64,000 nt of DNA from contig NZ_JAHKPI010000005.1 in assembly GCF_018860425.1 (NCBI RefSeq), positions 105,051 through 169,050 on the forward strand, in the 5' to 3' direction. Source of the DNA: Marinobacter sp. F3R08 (GTDB taxonomy: Bacteria > Pseudomonadota > Gammaproteobacteria > Pseudomonadales > Oleiphilaceae). Shown here one piece after another: positions 16,938 to 26,525 of the stretch; within the stretch, counting starts at the first letter, position 1; each line of letters opens with the position of its first letter. A model generated the notes under the pieces. The model was not told where the DNA came from, did no database searches, and saw only the letters and a program-made list of their open reading frames with translations. A program made the translations under genes and the position numbers.

Positions 16938-18749
16938 TTATTTTTTGTTGGCCCGCTTACGCTCGTTCTCAGTCAGCAGCTTCTTGCGCAGCCGAATGGA
17001 CTTCGGCGTCACCTCTACCAGCTCGTCGTCATCAATGAACTCCAAAGCCTGCTCAAGAGTAAACTTGATGGGCGGCACCAGACCGATAACTTCATCCTTG
17101 CCAGAGGCGCGCATGTTATCGAGCTTCTTGCCCTTGGTCGGGTTAACCACCAGGTCATTGTCCCGACTGTGGATACCACACAGCTGCCCTTCATAGATCT
17201 CCTGCCCGGGATCCAGGAACAACTTGCCCCGGCTCTGCAGTGTTTCCAGCGAGTAGGTCAGTGCGGTGCCTGTTGCCATGGATACAATGACGCCGTTCTG
17301 CCGGCTGGTGACATCGCCAACCTTGATCGGACCGTAATGGCTGAAGGTAGACGTCAGAATACCCGTGCCTGAAGTCATGGTCAGGAAGGTGTTCCGGAAG
17401 CCGATCAGGCCACGGGCTGGGATGGTGTACTCAAGACGCATCCGCCCCTTGCCATCCGGCACCATGTTGGTCAGATCGCCTTTGCGCAGCCCCATTTGCT
17501 CCATGATCGGGCCCTGATGCTGCTCTTCAATGTCGACGATGACATTCTCGTACGGCTCTTGCTTCACTCCGTCAACTTCGCGAATAACAACTTCCGGGCG
17601 ACCGACGGCCAGCTCGAAATTCTCACGACGCATATTTTCAATCAGTACCGACAGGTGCAGCTCACCACGACCGGAAACCTTGAATTTGTCTGCCGACTCA
17701 CCTTCCTCAACACGCAAAGCCACGTTGTGCAGCAGCTCTTTTTCCAGCCGTTCCTTGATGTTCCGGCTGGTCACGTACTTGCCTTCCTTACCGGCAAAAG
17801 GCGAATCATTAACCTGGAAAGTCATGGATACCGTCGGCTCATCGACAGTCAGTGCAGGCAGAGCCTCAACGTTAGCCTGATCACACAGTGTGTCCGAGAT
17901 GAACAACTCGTCCATGCCGCTGACACACACGATGTCGCCAGCCTGGGCCTCTTCCACCTCAACACGCTGCAGACCGGAGTGCCCCATGATTTTCAGGATA
18001 CGGCCGTTGCGTTTTTTGCCATCAGCGCCAATCGCCGTTACCGGCGAATTGGTCTTGATTTTTCCGCGCATGATACGACCGATACCAATGACGCCCAGGA
18101 AGCTGTTGTAGTCCAGCTGGGAGATCTGCATCTGGAACGGACCGTCCAGATCAACACTCGGTGCCGGCACATGATCAACAACCGCCTGGAACACGGCGTC
18201 CATGTTGTCATCCAGGCTCTCATGATCCATACCGGCAATACCATTCAGCGCACTGGCATACACGATCGGAAAATCGAGCTGTTCATCCGTAGCGCCAAGA
18301 GCATCAAACAGATCAAACACCTGATCAACGACCCAATCCGGGCGAGCACCCGGGCGATCGATTTTGTTGACGACCACAATGGGGCGAAGGCCAGCGGCAA
18401 ATGCCTTCTGGGTTACAAAGCGGGTCTGTGGCATCGGGCCATCAATGGAATCAACCACCAACAGCACACAATCAACCATGCTCATTACCCGCTCGACTTC
18501 GCCACCGAAATCAGCGTGCCCAGGTGTGTCTACGATGTTGATATCGTAGTCGTTCCATTTCAGAGCAGTGTTCTTGGCCAGAATGGTGATGCCCCGTTCT
18601 TTCTCCTGGTCGTTGGAGTCCATGACCCGCTCGCTGTCGAGCTCCTTGCGCTCCAGCGTGCCCGACTGGCGCAGCAACTGGTCTACAAGGGTGGTTTTAC
18701 CATGGTCAACATGGGCGATGATGGCGATATTACGAAGTTTTTCAATCAC
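16938..18749 (-). CDS. typA: Ribosome-associated GTPase TypA/BipA
   Basis: The product has 603 residues, the usual length. G1 is [10 protein letters not shown]3 [16 protein letters not shown]4 [13 protein letters not shown]; domain II, the EF-G-like domains III and V, and the TypA-specific C-terminal part ([17 protein letters not shown] and [14 protein letters not shown]) follow in order. TypA binds 70S ribosomes and supports 50S assembly and growth under stress, including cold. The start is GTG ([11 protein letters not shown]), with AGGAA 7 bases upstream; the longer in-frame ORF to 18845 is not conserved. It is divergent from glnA across 569 bases. Confidence 0.96.
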   Translation of the reverse strand: MIEKLRNIAIIAHVDHGKTTLVDQLLRQSGTLERKELDSERVMDSNDQEKERGITILAKNTALKWNDYDINIVDTPGHADFGGEVERVMSMVDCVLLVVDSIDGPMPQTRFVTQKAFAAGLRPIVVVNKIDRPGARPDWVVDQVFDLFDALGATDEQLDFPIVYASALNGIAGMDHESLDDNMDAVFQAVVDHVPAPSVDLDGPFQMQISQLDYNSFLGVIGIGRIMRGKIKTNSPVTAIGADGKKRNGRILKIMGHSGLQRVEVEEAQAGDIVCVSGMDELFISDTLCDQANVEALPALTVDEPTVSMTFQVNDSPFAGKEGKYVTSRNIKERLEKELLHNVALRVEEGESADKFKVSGRGELHLSVLIENMRRENFELAVGRPEVVIREVDGVKQEPYENVIVDIEEQHQGPIMEQMGLRKGDLTNMVPDGKGRMRLEYTIPARGLIGFRNTFLTMTSGTGILTSTFSHYGPIKVGDVTSRQNGVIVSMATGTALTYSLETLQSRGKLFLDPGQEIYEGQLCGIHSRDNDLVVNPTKGKKLDNMRASGKDEVIGLVPPIKFTLEQALEFIDDDELVEVTPKSIRLRKKLLTENERKRANKK

Positions 18750-18930
18750 AAAAATATTCCTGCGGCATGCACTCAATGACCTGAGAAGGTCGTTCGCAGG
18801 GACAATCCCAGCACATGCCGTCTCAAATCCGTAAAATGAACTCATTCACCGGCGCTGATTGCCCGGCACCCTGCACGATGTTTCCGGCCATTAACCAGGA
18901 AGTGACAGGGTAAAAAATGAAGCGGCGCGC

Positions 18931-18959
18931 AGTATAGCGAAAAGTCTGTGTCGTTAATA
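18931..18959 (-). promoter_or_regulatory. Candidate sigma-70 promoter of typA
   Basis: On the minus strand TATACT (18936-18931) follows TATTAA (18959-18954) at 17 bases. The -10 is good and the -35 poor. The start region GCGCGCCGC downstream is GC-rich, the kind of discriminator associated with stringent control. The leader to the GTG would be about 175 bases. Confidence 0.4.
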
Positions 18960-19033
18960 TGAAGAAAAACGCCTACCGCCCAAACAGTTGAAAACAAATA
19001 TTCCGCACTTTTTTGGCGCGCCGCCAAAATTAA

Positions 19034-19050
19034 TGCACCACACTGGTGCG
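19034..19050 (+). promoter_or_regulatory. NtrC enhancer site 1 upstream of glnA
   Basis: TGCACCACACTGGTGCG is a near-perfect match to the enteric NtrC dyad TGCACC-N5-GGTGCA, missing only the last base. Its centre is about 132 bases before the start point predicted from the sigma-54 element, the distance seen for high-affinity glnA enhancers in enterics. Confidence 0.85.
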
Positions 19051-19118
19051 CCAATCAAGTGCAAAGAACGTTCGGGCAGCCTCAAAATTCTTCCCAATGC
19101 GCCCCAAACCCTTGCAGT

Positions 19119-19135
19119 TGCGCCGCTCTGGAGCA
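19119..19135 (+). promoter_or_regulatory. NtrC site 2 upstream of glnA, weaker
   Basis: TGCGCCGCTCTGGAGCA keeps the TGC-N11-GCA frame of the NtrC dyad with one change in each half-site. It lies 85 bases (about eight helical turns) downstream of site 1, on the same DNA face. Confidence 0.6.
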
Positions 19136-19146
19136 TGCCCTAAAAA

Positions 19147-19162
19147 TTGGCAAGCGCCTTGC
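19147..19162 (+). promoter_or_regulatory. Sigma-54 promoter of glnA
   Basis: TTGGCAAGCGCCTTGC has GG (19149-19150) and GC (19161-19162) separated by exactly ten bases, with the extended TTGGCA and TTGCT contexts of the -24/-12 consensus. The predicted start point is near 19174, giving a leader of about 145 bases. Together with the two NtrC dyads this is the arrangement of enteric glnAp2. Confidence 0.85.
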
Positions 19163-19318
19163 TTTAACGAACTCAGCCGAAATTTACAGGTAAGACGCAA
19201 CGGCATTTGCTAAGCTGCGAAAACCTGAGAAGCAGATCGGAAGCCGTAAAACCGGGCGATCCGTCACCACGAACATGAATATAGCCGCCTGTGCGGTATA
19301 ACTTACGGAGCATGCACA

Positions 19319-20722
19319 ATGTCCAAGACAGTTGATTTGATCAAAGAACACGAAGTCAAATGGGTTGACCTGCGCTTCACTGACAGCCGCGGTAAAGAGC
19401 AGCACGTTACACTGCCCGCCACCGAAGTAGATGAAGACTTTTTTGTAGATGGCAAAATGTTTGACGGCTCCTCCATCGCGGGCTGGAAAGGCATCAACGA
19501 ATCCGACATGATCCTGATGCCGGACGACGAGACCTCCGTTCTCGACCCGTTCACCGAAGAAACCACCGTGAACATCACCTGCAACATCGTAGAGCCTTCT
19601 ACCATGCAGGGTTATGAGCGCGACCCGCGCTCCGTTGCCCGTCGTGCAGAGGAATACCTCAAGTCTACCGGCATCGCTGACGGCGCCCTGTTTGGCCCGG
19701 AGCCGGAGTTCTTCGTATTTGACTCCGTGAAGTGGAATGTCGACATGCAGGGTGCGATGTACAGCATTCACTCTGAAGAAGCCGCCTGGGTATCCGGCGA
19801 AGATTTCGATCGCAACAACATCGGTCACCGCCCGGGCGTTAAAGGTGGTTACTTCCCGGTTCCGCCGGTCGACAGCCTGCACGACCTGCGTGGTGCTATG
19901 TGTGCCGCCATGGAATCCATGGGACTCGAAATTGAAGTTCATCACCACGAAGTGGGAACCGCTGGCCAGTGCGAAATCGGCGTTGGCGCCAACACCCTGA
20001 CTCGCAAGGCTGATGAAGTTCAGATCCTGAAATACTGCGTACACAACGTAGCTCACGCATACGGCAAGACTGCCACCTTCATGCCCAAGCCGGTTGTAGG
20101 TGACAACGGCTCTGGCATGCACGTTCACATGTCTCTGAACAAAGACGGCAAGAACCTGTTTGCCGGTGACAGCTACGCTGGCCTGAGCGAATCCGCCCTG
20201 TATTACATCGGCGGCGTTATCAAGCATGCCAAGGCCATCAACGCCTTCACCAACAGCTCCACCAACTCCTACAAGCGTCTGGTTCCGGGCTTCGAAGCTC
20301 CGGTTATGCTGGCCTACTCTGCCCGCAACCGTTCCGCTTCAATCCGTATTCCGTACGTCAACAGCCCGAAAGCGCGTCGTATCGAAGTACGCTTCCCTGA
20401 TGCGTCTGCCAACCCGTACCTGGCGTTCGCAGCTCTGATGATGGCTGGTCTCGACGGCATCCAGAACAAGATCCACCCGGGCGATGCCATGGACAAGGAT
20501 CTGTACGACCTGCCGAAGGAAGAAGCCCTGAGCATTCCGACCGTTGCCGAGACATTCTCTGAAGCGCTGGATTGCCTGGAAGCAGATCACGAGTTCCTGA
20601 CTCGTGGCGGCGTATTCACCGAAGATATGATCGCAGGCTACGTAGAGCTGAAGCGCGGTGAAGTGGAAAAACTGAACATGACCACTCACCCGGTCGAGTT
20701 CGATCTGTACTACTCCTGCTAA
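19319..20722 (+). CDS. glnA: Glutamine synthetase, type I
   Basis: The product has 467 residues and forms a cytosolic dodecamer that makes glutamine from glutamate, ammonia and ATP. Visible parts are the N-terminal [14 protein letters not shown], the DGSSIAGW loop, the active-site [10 protein letters not shown], the [10 protein letters not shown](C)EIG block, the ATP-site [17 protein letters not shown], and NRSASIRIP. The adenylylation site is present as DKDLYDLP with Tyr396, so the enzyme is of the GlnE-regulated type; GlnE is encoded at 8678-11584. GGAG lies 8 bases before the ATG. Upstream are NtrC and sigma-54 sites; downstream is a strong terminator, then DUF4124, ntrB and ntrC. Confidence 0.98.
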   Translation: MSKTVDLIKEHEVKWVDLRFTDSRGKEQHVTLPATEVDEDFFVDGKMFDGSSIAGWKGINESDMILMPDDETSVLDPFTEETTVNITCNIVEPSTMQGYERDPRSVARRAEEYLKSTGIADGALFGPEPEFFVFDSVKWNVDMQGAMYSIHSEEAAWVSGEDFDRNNIGHRPGVKGGYFPVPPVDSLHDLRGAMCAAMESMGLEIEVHHHEVGTAGQCEIGVGANTLTRKADEVQILKYCVHNVAHAYGKTATFMPKPVVGDNGSGMHVHMSLNKDGKNLFAGDSYAGLSESALYYIGGVIKHAKAINAFTNSSTNSYKRLVPGFEAPVMLAYSARNRSASIRIPYVNSPKARRIEVRFPDASANPYLAFAALMMAGLDGIQNKIHPGDAMDKDLYDLPKEEALSIPTVAETFSEALDCLEADHEFLTRGGVFTEDMIAGYVELKRGEVEKLNMTTHPVEFDLYYSC

Positions 20723-20748
20723 TCTCTCTCCCGAGAGAATCAGCAGAC

Positions 20749-20777
20749 AAGCCCCGCCTCGTGCGGGGCTTTTTTTG
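20749..20777 (+). terminator. Intrinsic terminator of glnA
   Basis: AAGCCCCGC pairs perfectly with GCGGGGCTT around a 5-base loop, followed by TTTTTT and GTGCG. It begins 27 bases after the glnA stop, so ntrBC transcription from the glnA promoter would need readthrough. Confidence 0.95.
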
Positions 20778-20896
20778 TGCGCAAATGCACACTACCTGAA
20801 GCCCTTAACGATATGTAACCAATATCCGGGGCCGCAGGCGTTGAAAAGACAATGGGTGCCGCCGATAATCGGGAAAACTCTATATCAGGTGAGCTT

Positions 20897-21424
20897 ATGA
20901 ATCCAAAGTCTGGATTGGTTATCAGCCTTCTGTTTGTTTTGACGGCTCCGGCGGTCTCTGCCGAGGTTTACCGCAACGTCGATGCTTACGGCAACGTCAC
21001 CTACTCTGATGAGCCCAGCGAGGGCTCTGAAACGATCGATGTCAAACCGGTCACGACAATTACCCTGCCCAAGCCAGAGGTTGTGGAGGAAACCATAAAG
21101 CTGCGCGAAGAAGTTCAGCGACAGGGCGCAGCCTACGAAAGCGTTTCTTTCACCTCTCCGAACAACAACCAGGCATTTCACAGTGGCAGTGGCGACGTCC
21201 AGTTCGAGGTGCGCAGCACCCCTCCCCTGCAGTCAGGCCATAAATACGAAGTTACCCTGGACGGACAGCCAATCGGGCAAAGTGAGTCAGGCTCGATTCT
21301 TGTCAACAACGTCTTCCGTGGCACCCACGAAGCACGTGCTCATATTGTGGATGAAAACGGAGTTCAGATAAAAACCGGTTCACAGATTACCTTCACCGTT
21401 CACCGCCCCTCTGCACTAAACTAA
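20897..21424 (+). CDS. DUF4124 domain-containing exported protein
   Basis: The product has 175 residues. A signal peptide ends at AVSA, followed directly by EVYRNVDAYGNVTYSDEP, the aromatic/glycine repeat that defines DUF4124. Residues 60-85 form a charged helix. The C-terminal 95 residues are predicted beta-rich (VSFTSPNNNQAF...VTLDGQPIGQS...) and resemble a small Ig-like sandwich. A periplasmic location is likely; the function is unknown. It sits between glnA and ntrB, as similar small DUF4124 genes do in related genera, but nothing in the sequence ties it to nitrogen control. ATG 20897 was chosen for the signal peptide; GGTGAG lies upstream. Confidence 0.85.
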   Translation: MNPKSGLVISLLFVLTAPAVSAEVYRNVDAYGNVTYSDEPSEGSETIDVKPVTTITLPKPEVVEETIKLREEVQRQGAAYESVSFTSPNNNQAFHSGSGDVQFEVRSTPPLQSGHKYEVTLDGQPIGQSESGSILVNNVFRGTHEARAHIVDENGVQIKTGSQITFTVHRPSALN

Positions 21425-21440
21425 TCGAGCACCTCAACCA

Positions 21441-21463
21441 GAGCGCACCGTTGTGGTGCGCTC
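21441..21463 (+). promoter_or_regulatory. Perfect 9-bp dyad resembling an NtrC site, between the DUF4124 gene and ntrB
   Basis: GAGCGCACC and GGTGCGCTC are exact inverse complements around the 5-base spacer GTTGT. The core GCACC-N5-GGTGC is identical to the NtrC consensus core. It lies 193 bases before the ntrB start. As RNA it would also be a strong hairpin, but there is no following T run, so a terminator role is less likely. Confidence 0.55.
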
Positions 21464-21655
21464 GCACCAGAAACGCGCTATGCTTTGATCGGCAACGGGG
21501 CGGCACATCCGCGCAGATCGGGGGCGCCCCTTCCATTTGCACCAGCTTACGTCACGTTTTGGCGCTGATACGTACCCTCTGCTCGCCCTTTGCCCATTCA
21601 TTTGCGAACTTGGTTCAAAGTGGTTCGCTTTTTGCAAAACTCCGGAGGTCACATT

Positions 21656-22777
21656 ATGTCGAACCAACGGGATTCACGCATGGCACTGCCTTCGGCCCCC
21701 TATCAAACCGGATACAAGAGCATACTCGACAGCCTCACCACGGCCGTCCTGGTACTTGAGGGCACCCTGACCATCCGGTATCTCAATCCAGCGGCCGAAA
21801 GCCTGTTCGAAACAAGCATGACTCGGAGCTATGGCCAATCGTTCCAGGACATTCTGGTCGAATCTGAGGACGCCCTGAAAACTTTGTTCTCGTCAGCCCG
21901 TAACGGACAATCCTATACTCGCCGTGAAGCCGAATTTCACCTTACAAGTGGCTCACGACTGACCGTCGATTATTCCGTAACGCCTATCAGCCTGGACCCA
22001 ACTGAACTGCTGATCGAAATCCAGCCCAGGGACAGGCTGATGCGAATCAGCCGGGAAGAAGACATCATCTCCCAACAGGAAACCACTCGAATTCTGGTTC
22101 GGGGCATGGCCCACGAGATCAAGAATCCGCTCGGTGGCATCCGGGGCGCAGCTCAGCTTCTTGACCGGGAACTCAACAGTGAAGACCAGCGGGAATATAC
22201 CCGGGTCATCATTGATGAAGCCGATCGGCTCAGAGGCCTTGTAGACCGGATGCTAGGCCCCAACAAAGCCCTCAAACTTGCACCAACCAACATTCATGAA
22301 ATCCTCGAACGAGTGGGCACGTTACTTGAGGCGGAAAGTAAAGGGCGCCTGAATTTCAGACGGGATTACGACCCCAGCATCCCAGAATTCAAGGGCGACA
22401 AGGAGCAGTTGATTCAGGCGTTTCTGAATATTGCCCGAAATGCCATGGAAGCCGCTTTCGAGAACCAGGGCGGCCACAGCTCTGAAGAGCCGCCAACAAT
22501 TACCTTCCGCACTCGAACCTTCCGCCAGTTCACTATCGGAAATCGACGCCACCGGCTGGTATGTCGTATCGACGTTATCGACAACGGTCCCGGCATTCCG
22601 CCGGAGCTTGTACAGAATATTTTCTATCCGATGATCAGTGGCCGTGCCAGTGGCACCGGTCTGGGCCTGTCAATTACCCAGAGCATCATCGGCCAACACC
22701 GTGGACTGGTTGAATGCGAGAGCGAACCAGGCCGAACCGACTTCATCATCTTCCTGCCTCTGGAGGACACCCCATGA
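21656..22777 (+). CDS. ntrB: Nitrogen regulation sensor histidine kinase NtrB
   Basis: The product has 373 residues and is soluble, with no membrane segment. An N-terminal PAS domain (SILDSLTTAVLVLEG...IRYLNPAAESLF) is followed by the H box GMAHEIKNPLGGIRGAAQLL with phospho-acceptor His153. The ATPase part then shows N box NIARNAMEAA, DNGPGIPPEL and SGTGLGLSITQSII. NtrB phosphorylates or dephosphorylates NtrC depending on PII, hence on glutamine status. Start: GGAGGT lies 8 bases before ATG 21656. Its stop overlaps the ntrC start (ATGA). Confidence 0.96.
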   Translation: MSNQRDSRMALPSAPYQTGYKSILDSLTTAVLVLEGTLTIRYLNPAAESLFETSMTRSYGQSFQDILVESEDALKTLFSSARNGQSYTRREAEFHLTSGSRLTVDYSVTPISLDPTELLIEIQPRDRLMRISREEDIISQQETTRILVRGMAHEIKNPLGGIRGAAQLLDRELNSEDQREYTRVIIDEADRLRGLVDRMLGPNKALKLAPTNIHEILERVGTLLEAESKGRLNFRRDYDPSIPEFKGDKEQLIQAFLNIARNAMEAAFENQGGHSSEEPPTITFRTRTFRQFTIGNRRHRLVCRIDVIDNGPGIPPELVQNIFYPMISGRASGTGLGLSITQSIIGQHRGLVECESEPGRTDFIIFLPLEDTP

Positions 22778-24201
22778 GCCAACCGGCAAACGTCTGGATC
22801 ATAGACGACGACCGCAGTATTCGATGGGTGCTGGAGCGCGCCCTTAACCAGGCCGGTATGCAGCCTCGAGTTTTTGACAGTGGTGAAAGCATCATGATGC
22901 GGCTGGAACATGAACAGCCGGATGCCATCGTAAGCGATATCCGGATGCCTGGAATCGACGGTATCACACTGCTGTCCCAGATCGTGGACGCCCACCCGGA
23001 CGTACCTGTCATCATCATGACAGCTCACTCGGATCTGGAAAGTGCTGTAACCAGTTATCAGACTGGCGCATTTGAATATCTTCCAAAGCCGTTTGATGTG
23101 GATGACGCCGTAGCGCTGGTCAAACGCGCCGTCGCCCACAGCCACGAGAAGCGCGCTAATGGCGAGCCTCAGGCCGAGATGGTTCAGCGCAGCGCCGAAA
23201 TCATCGGTGAAGCACCCGCCATGCAGGAAGTTTTCCGCGCTATCGGGCGGCTGTCGCATTCCAATATCACCGTATTGATCAACGGCGAAAGCGGCACCGG
23301 CAAAGAACTGGTTGCCCAGGCACTGCATAATCATAGCCCACGAGCCAAGCATCCGTTCATTGCACTGAACATGGCCGCAATCCCGAAAGACCTGATTGAG
23401 TCCGAACTGTTTGGTCACGAAAAGGGCGCTTTTACTGGAGCGGGTGGCGCTCGACAGGGTCGATTCGAACAAGCTAATGGCGGCACGCTATTTCTGGATG
23501 AAATCGGGGACATGCCCGCCGACACCCAGACCCGACTACTGCGTGTTCTGGCCGATGGCGAGTTTTACCGCGTCGGTGGTACAACCCCGATAAAGGTGGA
23601 CGTGCGCATCATAGCCGCAACACACCAGGACCTGGAAAGACTGGTACAGGCCGGGACGTTTCGAGAAGACTTGTTCCACCGCCTGAATGTAATTCGTGTG
23701 CACCTCCCCAAGCTGGCCGAACGTCGGGAAGACATCCCCAGGCTGATGCAGCATTTCCTGAAACGGGCCGCAAAAGAGCTGGCTGTAGAGCCCAAGATTC
23801 TCCGAGAAGAAGCGGAAGAATATCTCACTACCCTGCCCTGGCCCGGCAACGTCCGCCAATTGGAAAATACCTGTCGTTGGCTGACCGTCATGGCCAGCGG
23901 CCGTGAGATCCACATTGACGACCTCCCGCCTGAGCTACTGCACCAGGCCGAAGCACCAACCACGGGCACGACCTGGCAGGAAGGCCTCAAGAACTGGGCG
24001 GAACAGGAACTCAAGCGGGGCAAAAAAGGCATTCTCGATACAGCTGTCCCGGAATTCGAGAAAATCATGATTGAAACCGCACTGAAACATACCGGAGGTC
24101 GGCGCCGTGATGCTTCAATTCTGTTGGGGTGGGGACGAAATACGCTGACTCGGAAGATCAATGAGCTGGGGATGGACCATCCCGAACACGAAGAAGATTG
24201 A
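22774..24201 (+). CDS. ntrC: Nitrogen regulation response regulator NtrC
   Basis: The product has 475 residues. The receiver domain carries DDD at 11-13 and the phospho-acceptor Asp55 in VSDIRMPG. The AAA+ domain has Walker A GESGTGKE, the sigma-54 contact loop GAFTGA, and [11 protein letters not shown] as Walker B. The C-terminal Fis-type helix-turn-helix is [20 protein letters not shown]. It activates sigma-54 promoters under nitrogen limitation; the obvious target here is glnA. It overlaps ntrB by four bases and has GGAGG upstream. A terminator follows 35 bases downstream. Confidence 0.97.
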   Translation: MSQPANVWIIDDDRSIRWVLERALNQAGMQPRVFDSGESIMMRLEHEQPDAIVSDIRMPGIDGITLLSQIVDAHPDVPVIIMTAHSDLESAVTSYQTGAFEYLPKPFDVDDAVALVKRAVAHSHEKRANGEPQAEMVQRSAEIIGEAPAMQEVFRAIGRLSHSNITVLINGESGTGKELVAQALHNHSPRAKHPFIALNMAAIPKDLIESELFGHEKGAFTGAGGARQGRFEQANGGTLFLDEIGDMPADTQTRLLRVLADGEFYRVGGTTPIKVDVRIIAATHQDLERLVQAGTFREDLFHRLNVIRVHLPKLAERREDIPRLMQHFLKRAAKELAVEPKILREEAEEYLTTLPWPGNVRQLENTCRWLTVMASGREIHIDDLPPELLHQAEAPTTGTTWQEGLKNWAEQELKRGKKGILDTAVPEFEKIMIETALKHTGGRRRDASILLGWGRNTLTRKINELGMDHPEHEED

Positions 24202-24236
24202 CGATTGGCGAACCGCCGGGTTCGTTGATGTTTTGG

Positions 24237-24267
24237 GGCAGAACTCAGGTTCTGCCTTTTTTTCTTT
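24237..24267 (+). terminator. Intrinsic terminator of ntrBC
   Basis: GGCAGAAC pairs with GTTCTGCC around the tetraloop TCAG, followed by TTTTTTTCTTTC. Confidence 0.93.
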
Positions 24268-24317
24268 CAGACCAGTCCAAGAGAAGTTAGAAACCCTCAT
24301 CGAACAACGGTACAAAC

Positions 24318-24343
24318 AATAAAAAGCCCTGAAAATTCAGGGC
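24318..24343 (-). terminator. Intrinsic terminator of ssb
   Basis: On the minus strand GCCCTGA pairs with TCAGGGC around four A/T bases and is followed by TTTTTATTG. It lies 40 bases after the ssb stop and is back to back with the ntrC terminator. Confidence 0.88.
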
Positions 24344-24383
24344 CATAAAAAATACCATCTAATCAATAATTCCCCGCCAAATC

Positions 24384-24914
24384 CTAGAAGGGAATATCAT
24401 CATCAAAATCATCAACCGGCTCGGGCATACCGCCCTGTGACGGCTGGTTGCTGTAGCCGCCTGATTGAGGCTGCGGTGGTGGGTTGTTCTGCTGCCCTGC
24501 CGGCGCATTATAACCAGCCTGCTGCGGACGTCCCGCTGGCGCACCCTGATTCATGCCGCCCTCGCTACCCCGACTGTCAAGCATCTGCATCTGGCCATTG
24601 ATATCGACCACCACTTCCGTGGTGTAAACGTCCTGACCTTCCTTGTTCTGCCACTTGCGGGTCTGCAGCTTGCCCTCGATGTAAACCTTCGACCCCTTGT
24701 GCAGGTACTGGCCGGCGACTTCGGCAATCTTGCCGAACATAACGACCCGATGCCACTCGGTCTTGGGAACCAACTGACCCGTCTGACGGTCCTTGTAGCT
24801 TTCATCTGTTGCAAGGTTCAGGTTCACCACGGCGTTGCCGTTGGGGGTGTAGCGGGTATCCGGGTCCTGCCCCAGATTACCGATAAGAATTACTTTGTTT
24901 ACGCCTCGTGCCAT
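24384..24914 (-). CDS. ssb: Single-stranded DNA-binding protein
   Basis: The product has 176 residues. An OB-fold occupies residues 1-112 ([21 protein letters not shown]..., [26 protein letters not shown]). A Gln/Gly/Pro-rich disordered linker follows, ending in the acidic tip DDFDDDIPF, which binds SSB partner proteins. It forms a tetramer on single-stranded DNA in replication, repair and recombination. It is encoded 58 bases after the MFS gene on the same strand, with uvrA divergent beyond, an order also seen in Pseudomonas. Confidence 0.98.
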   Translation of the reverse strand: MARGVNKVILIGNLGQDPDTRYTPNGNAVVNLNLATDESYKDRQTGQLVPKTEWHRVVMFGKIAEVAGQYLHKGSKVYIEGKLQTRKWQNKEGQDVYTTEVVVDINGQMQMLDSRGSEGGMNQGAPAGRPQQAGYNAPAGQQNNPPPQPQSGGYSNQPSQGGMPEPVDDFDDDIPF

Positions 24915-24972
24915 GTTCTGCTCCTGACTCTGTTTTCAGGGACAACCCGCGTTCCTTGCGAGCTTCCGGATT

Positions 24973-26340
24973 TCAAGAATTGTTAGCCTGCCGGACAAAC
25001 GAAAAGTCCGCAAGTAACGCTTCATCAAATTGTTGGCGATCCACCTTGAGATAGGCAGCAGCACCTTCCACAATGACTACATCTTTCACCCCTGGAAGGC
25101 GACGAAGATGGTCATCAATGTCTTCGTACTGGTCGTTCATGACCTGGTGCAACTGTACCACGAAACTGGTCGTGTAGCCGGGAGCAGGCATTGTGAAAGC
25201 CAGCAGCAACCATAGACCAAGCACCGAAACCATAAACCAGAGCACGCCCTGAATACCGGCTGCCTCCAGCAGGAAGCCACCCAACGCCCCCCCGAGGAAC
25301 GCGCCCATGAACTGGGAGGTGGAATACACCCCCATCGCAGTACCTTTACTTGCCGCCGGTGCCTCCTTGCTGATCAGCGACGGCAGGCTGGCCTCAAGCA
25401 GATTGAAGGCCATGAAGAAGAAGAACAGTACGCACCAGGCCGCTATCAAGCTTCCTGATACACCGGACAACCCGGCAGTGGCCAGTGTCAGCAGCCCTAT
25501 CGCTCCGCACAACACTGGCTTCATCTTGCGCTTTTTTTCACCAATGATGATAAAAGGCACCATCGCAAAGAAAGACGTCACCATGACACTCAGGTAAAAC
25601 CACCAATGGGAACTGCTGGCAAGACCGAGCTGCTGCTGCAGCATTGAAGGAAATACCAGAAACAGAGCTGTCAGCACCAGATGCAGCGCGAAGATACCAA
25701 AGTCCAGCCTTAACAGACGGCCGTCGGAAACTACCCGGGCCAGCATACCCATGGCAGGATGGGTGTCGGCGCTTGTTTTATGTTGGTGCGGCGTCGGAAC
25801 CAAACGATTGACGATTACCAACGCCACCACCGCAAGCGCCGCGGTAACATAGAAAATACCCGACAAGCCCCACAAGGCACCAAGTAAAGGCCCAAGGACC
25901 AGCGAGACCGAAAAGGATAACCCTATGGTAATCCCCACGGTCGCCATGGCCTTGGTGCGCTCTTCTTCCCGGGTGAGATCACTGAGCAGTGCCATCAGGA
26001 CGCTGGCGATTGCTCCGGCTCCCTGAAGAATCCGACCGGCAATCACAACGTATATGGAATCCGTGGCGCCAGCTAGCAGGCTGCCCGCAGCAAAAAGCAA
26101 TAGCCCGATGTAGATCATGCGCTTGCGACCAACCCGGTCCGACAGCATACCGAAAGGAATCTGCAACAGGGCCTGGCTGAGTCCGTATGCGCCAATGGCA
26201 AGACCGAGCAGGGCCGGAGTAGCACCCTTCAGGTCTTCACCCAGGAGCATGAACACCGGCATCACCATGAACAGTCCGAGCATGCGCATGGCATAAACAG
26301 ACGCCAGGGCCATTACGGAGCGTTTTTCCAGCGCATTCAT
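24973..26340 (-). CDS. MFS transporter of the YajR type with C-terminal YAM-like domain
   Basis: The product has 455 residues with 12 predicted membrane helices. Motif A is present after helix 2 (GMLSDRVGRKRMI) and GRILQGAGAIASV lies on helix 4. Residues 395-455 (VVQLHQVMNDQYEDIDDHLRRLPGVKDVVIVEGAAAYLKVD...) form a soluble ferredoxin-like domain, as in the YAM domain of E. coli YajR. It is probably a proton-driven efflux carrier of the inner membrane; the substrate is unknown. It is divergent from uvrA across 185 bases. Confidence 0.88.
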   Translation of the reverse strand: MNALEKRSVMALASVYAMRMLGLFMVMPVFMLLGEDLKGATPALLGLAIGAYGLSQALLQIPFGMLSDRVGRKRMIYIGLLLFAAGSLLAGATDSIYVVIAGRILQGAGAIASVLMALLSDLTREEERTKAMATVGITIGLSFSVSLVLGPLLGALWGLSGIFYVTAALAVVALVIVNRLVPTPHQHKTSADTHPAMGMLARVVSDGRLLRLDFGIFALHLVLTALFLVFPSMLQQQLGLASSSHWWFYLSVMVTSFFAMVPFIIIGEKKRKMKPVLCGAIGLLTLATAGLSGVSGSLIAAWCVLFFFFMAFNLLEASLPSLISKEAPAASKGTAMGVYSTSQFMGAFLGGALGGFLLEAAGIQGVLWFMVSVLGLWLLLAFTMPAPGYTTSFVVQLHQVMNDQYEDIDDHLRRLPGVKDVVIVEGAAAYLKVDRQQFDEALLADFSFVRQANNS

Positions 26341-26493
26341 GGCAATTACGTACCTCAGCCGGGGTTGAAAGCGGTCAGATTGAGGGCAGATATCCCTCGC
26401 AGGCGGCGCATTGTAGCAGATGGTGCCCTATCGGGGGACCGCTCCCGAATGCCTGAAGTCATCATCATTTTCGCCGCAACAGGCCCAACGCGG

Positions 26494-26499
26494 TATAAT
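26494..26499 (+). promoter_or_regulatory. -10 element of the uvrA promoter
   Basis: A consensus TATAAT lies 27 bases before the uvrA ATG. The region 17-18 bases upstream (TTCGCC/TCGCCG) is a poor -35. I saw no CTGT-N8-ACAG LexA box between 26341 and 26525. Confidence 0.6.
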
Positions 26500-26525
26500 T
26501 TCCGTTTTCATTTGAGCGAGGTGTT

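Noticed and set aside
17496..18779. 427-codon open frame on the plus strand opposite typA
   Set aside because: It is a shadow of the conserved typA frame, with low-complexity His/Asn/Thr content and no ribosome site or neighbours.
26341..26525. LexA/SOS box expected upstream of uvrA
   Set aside because: I searched both strands by eye for CTGT-N8-ACAG and found no acceptable match.
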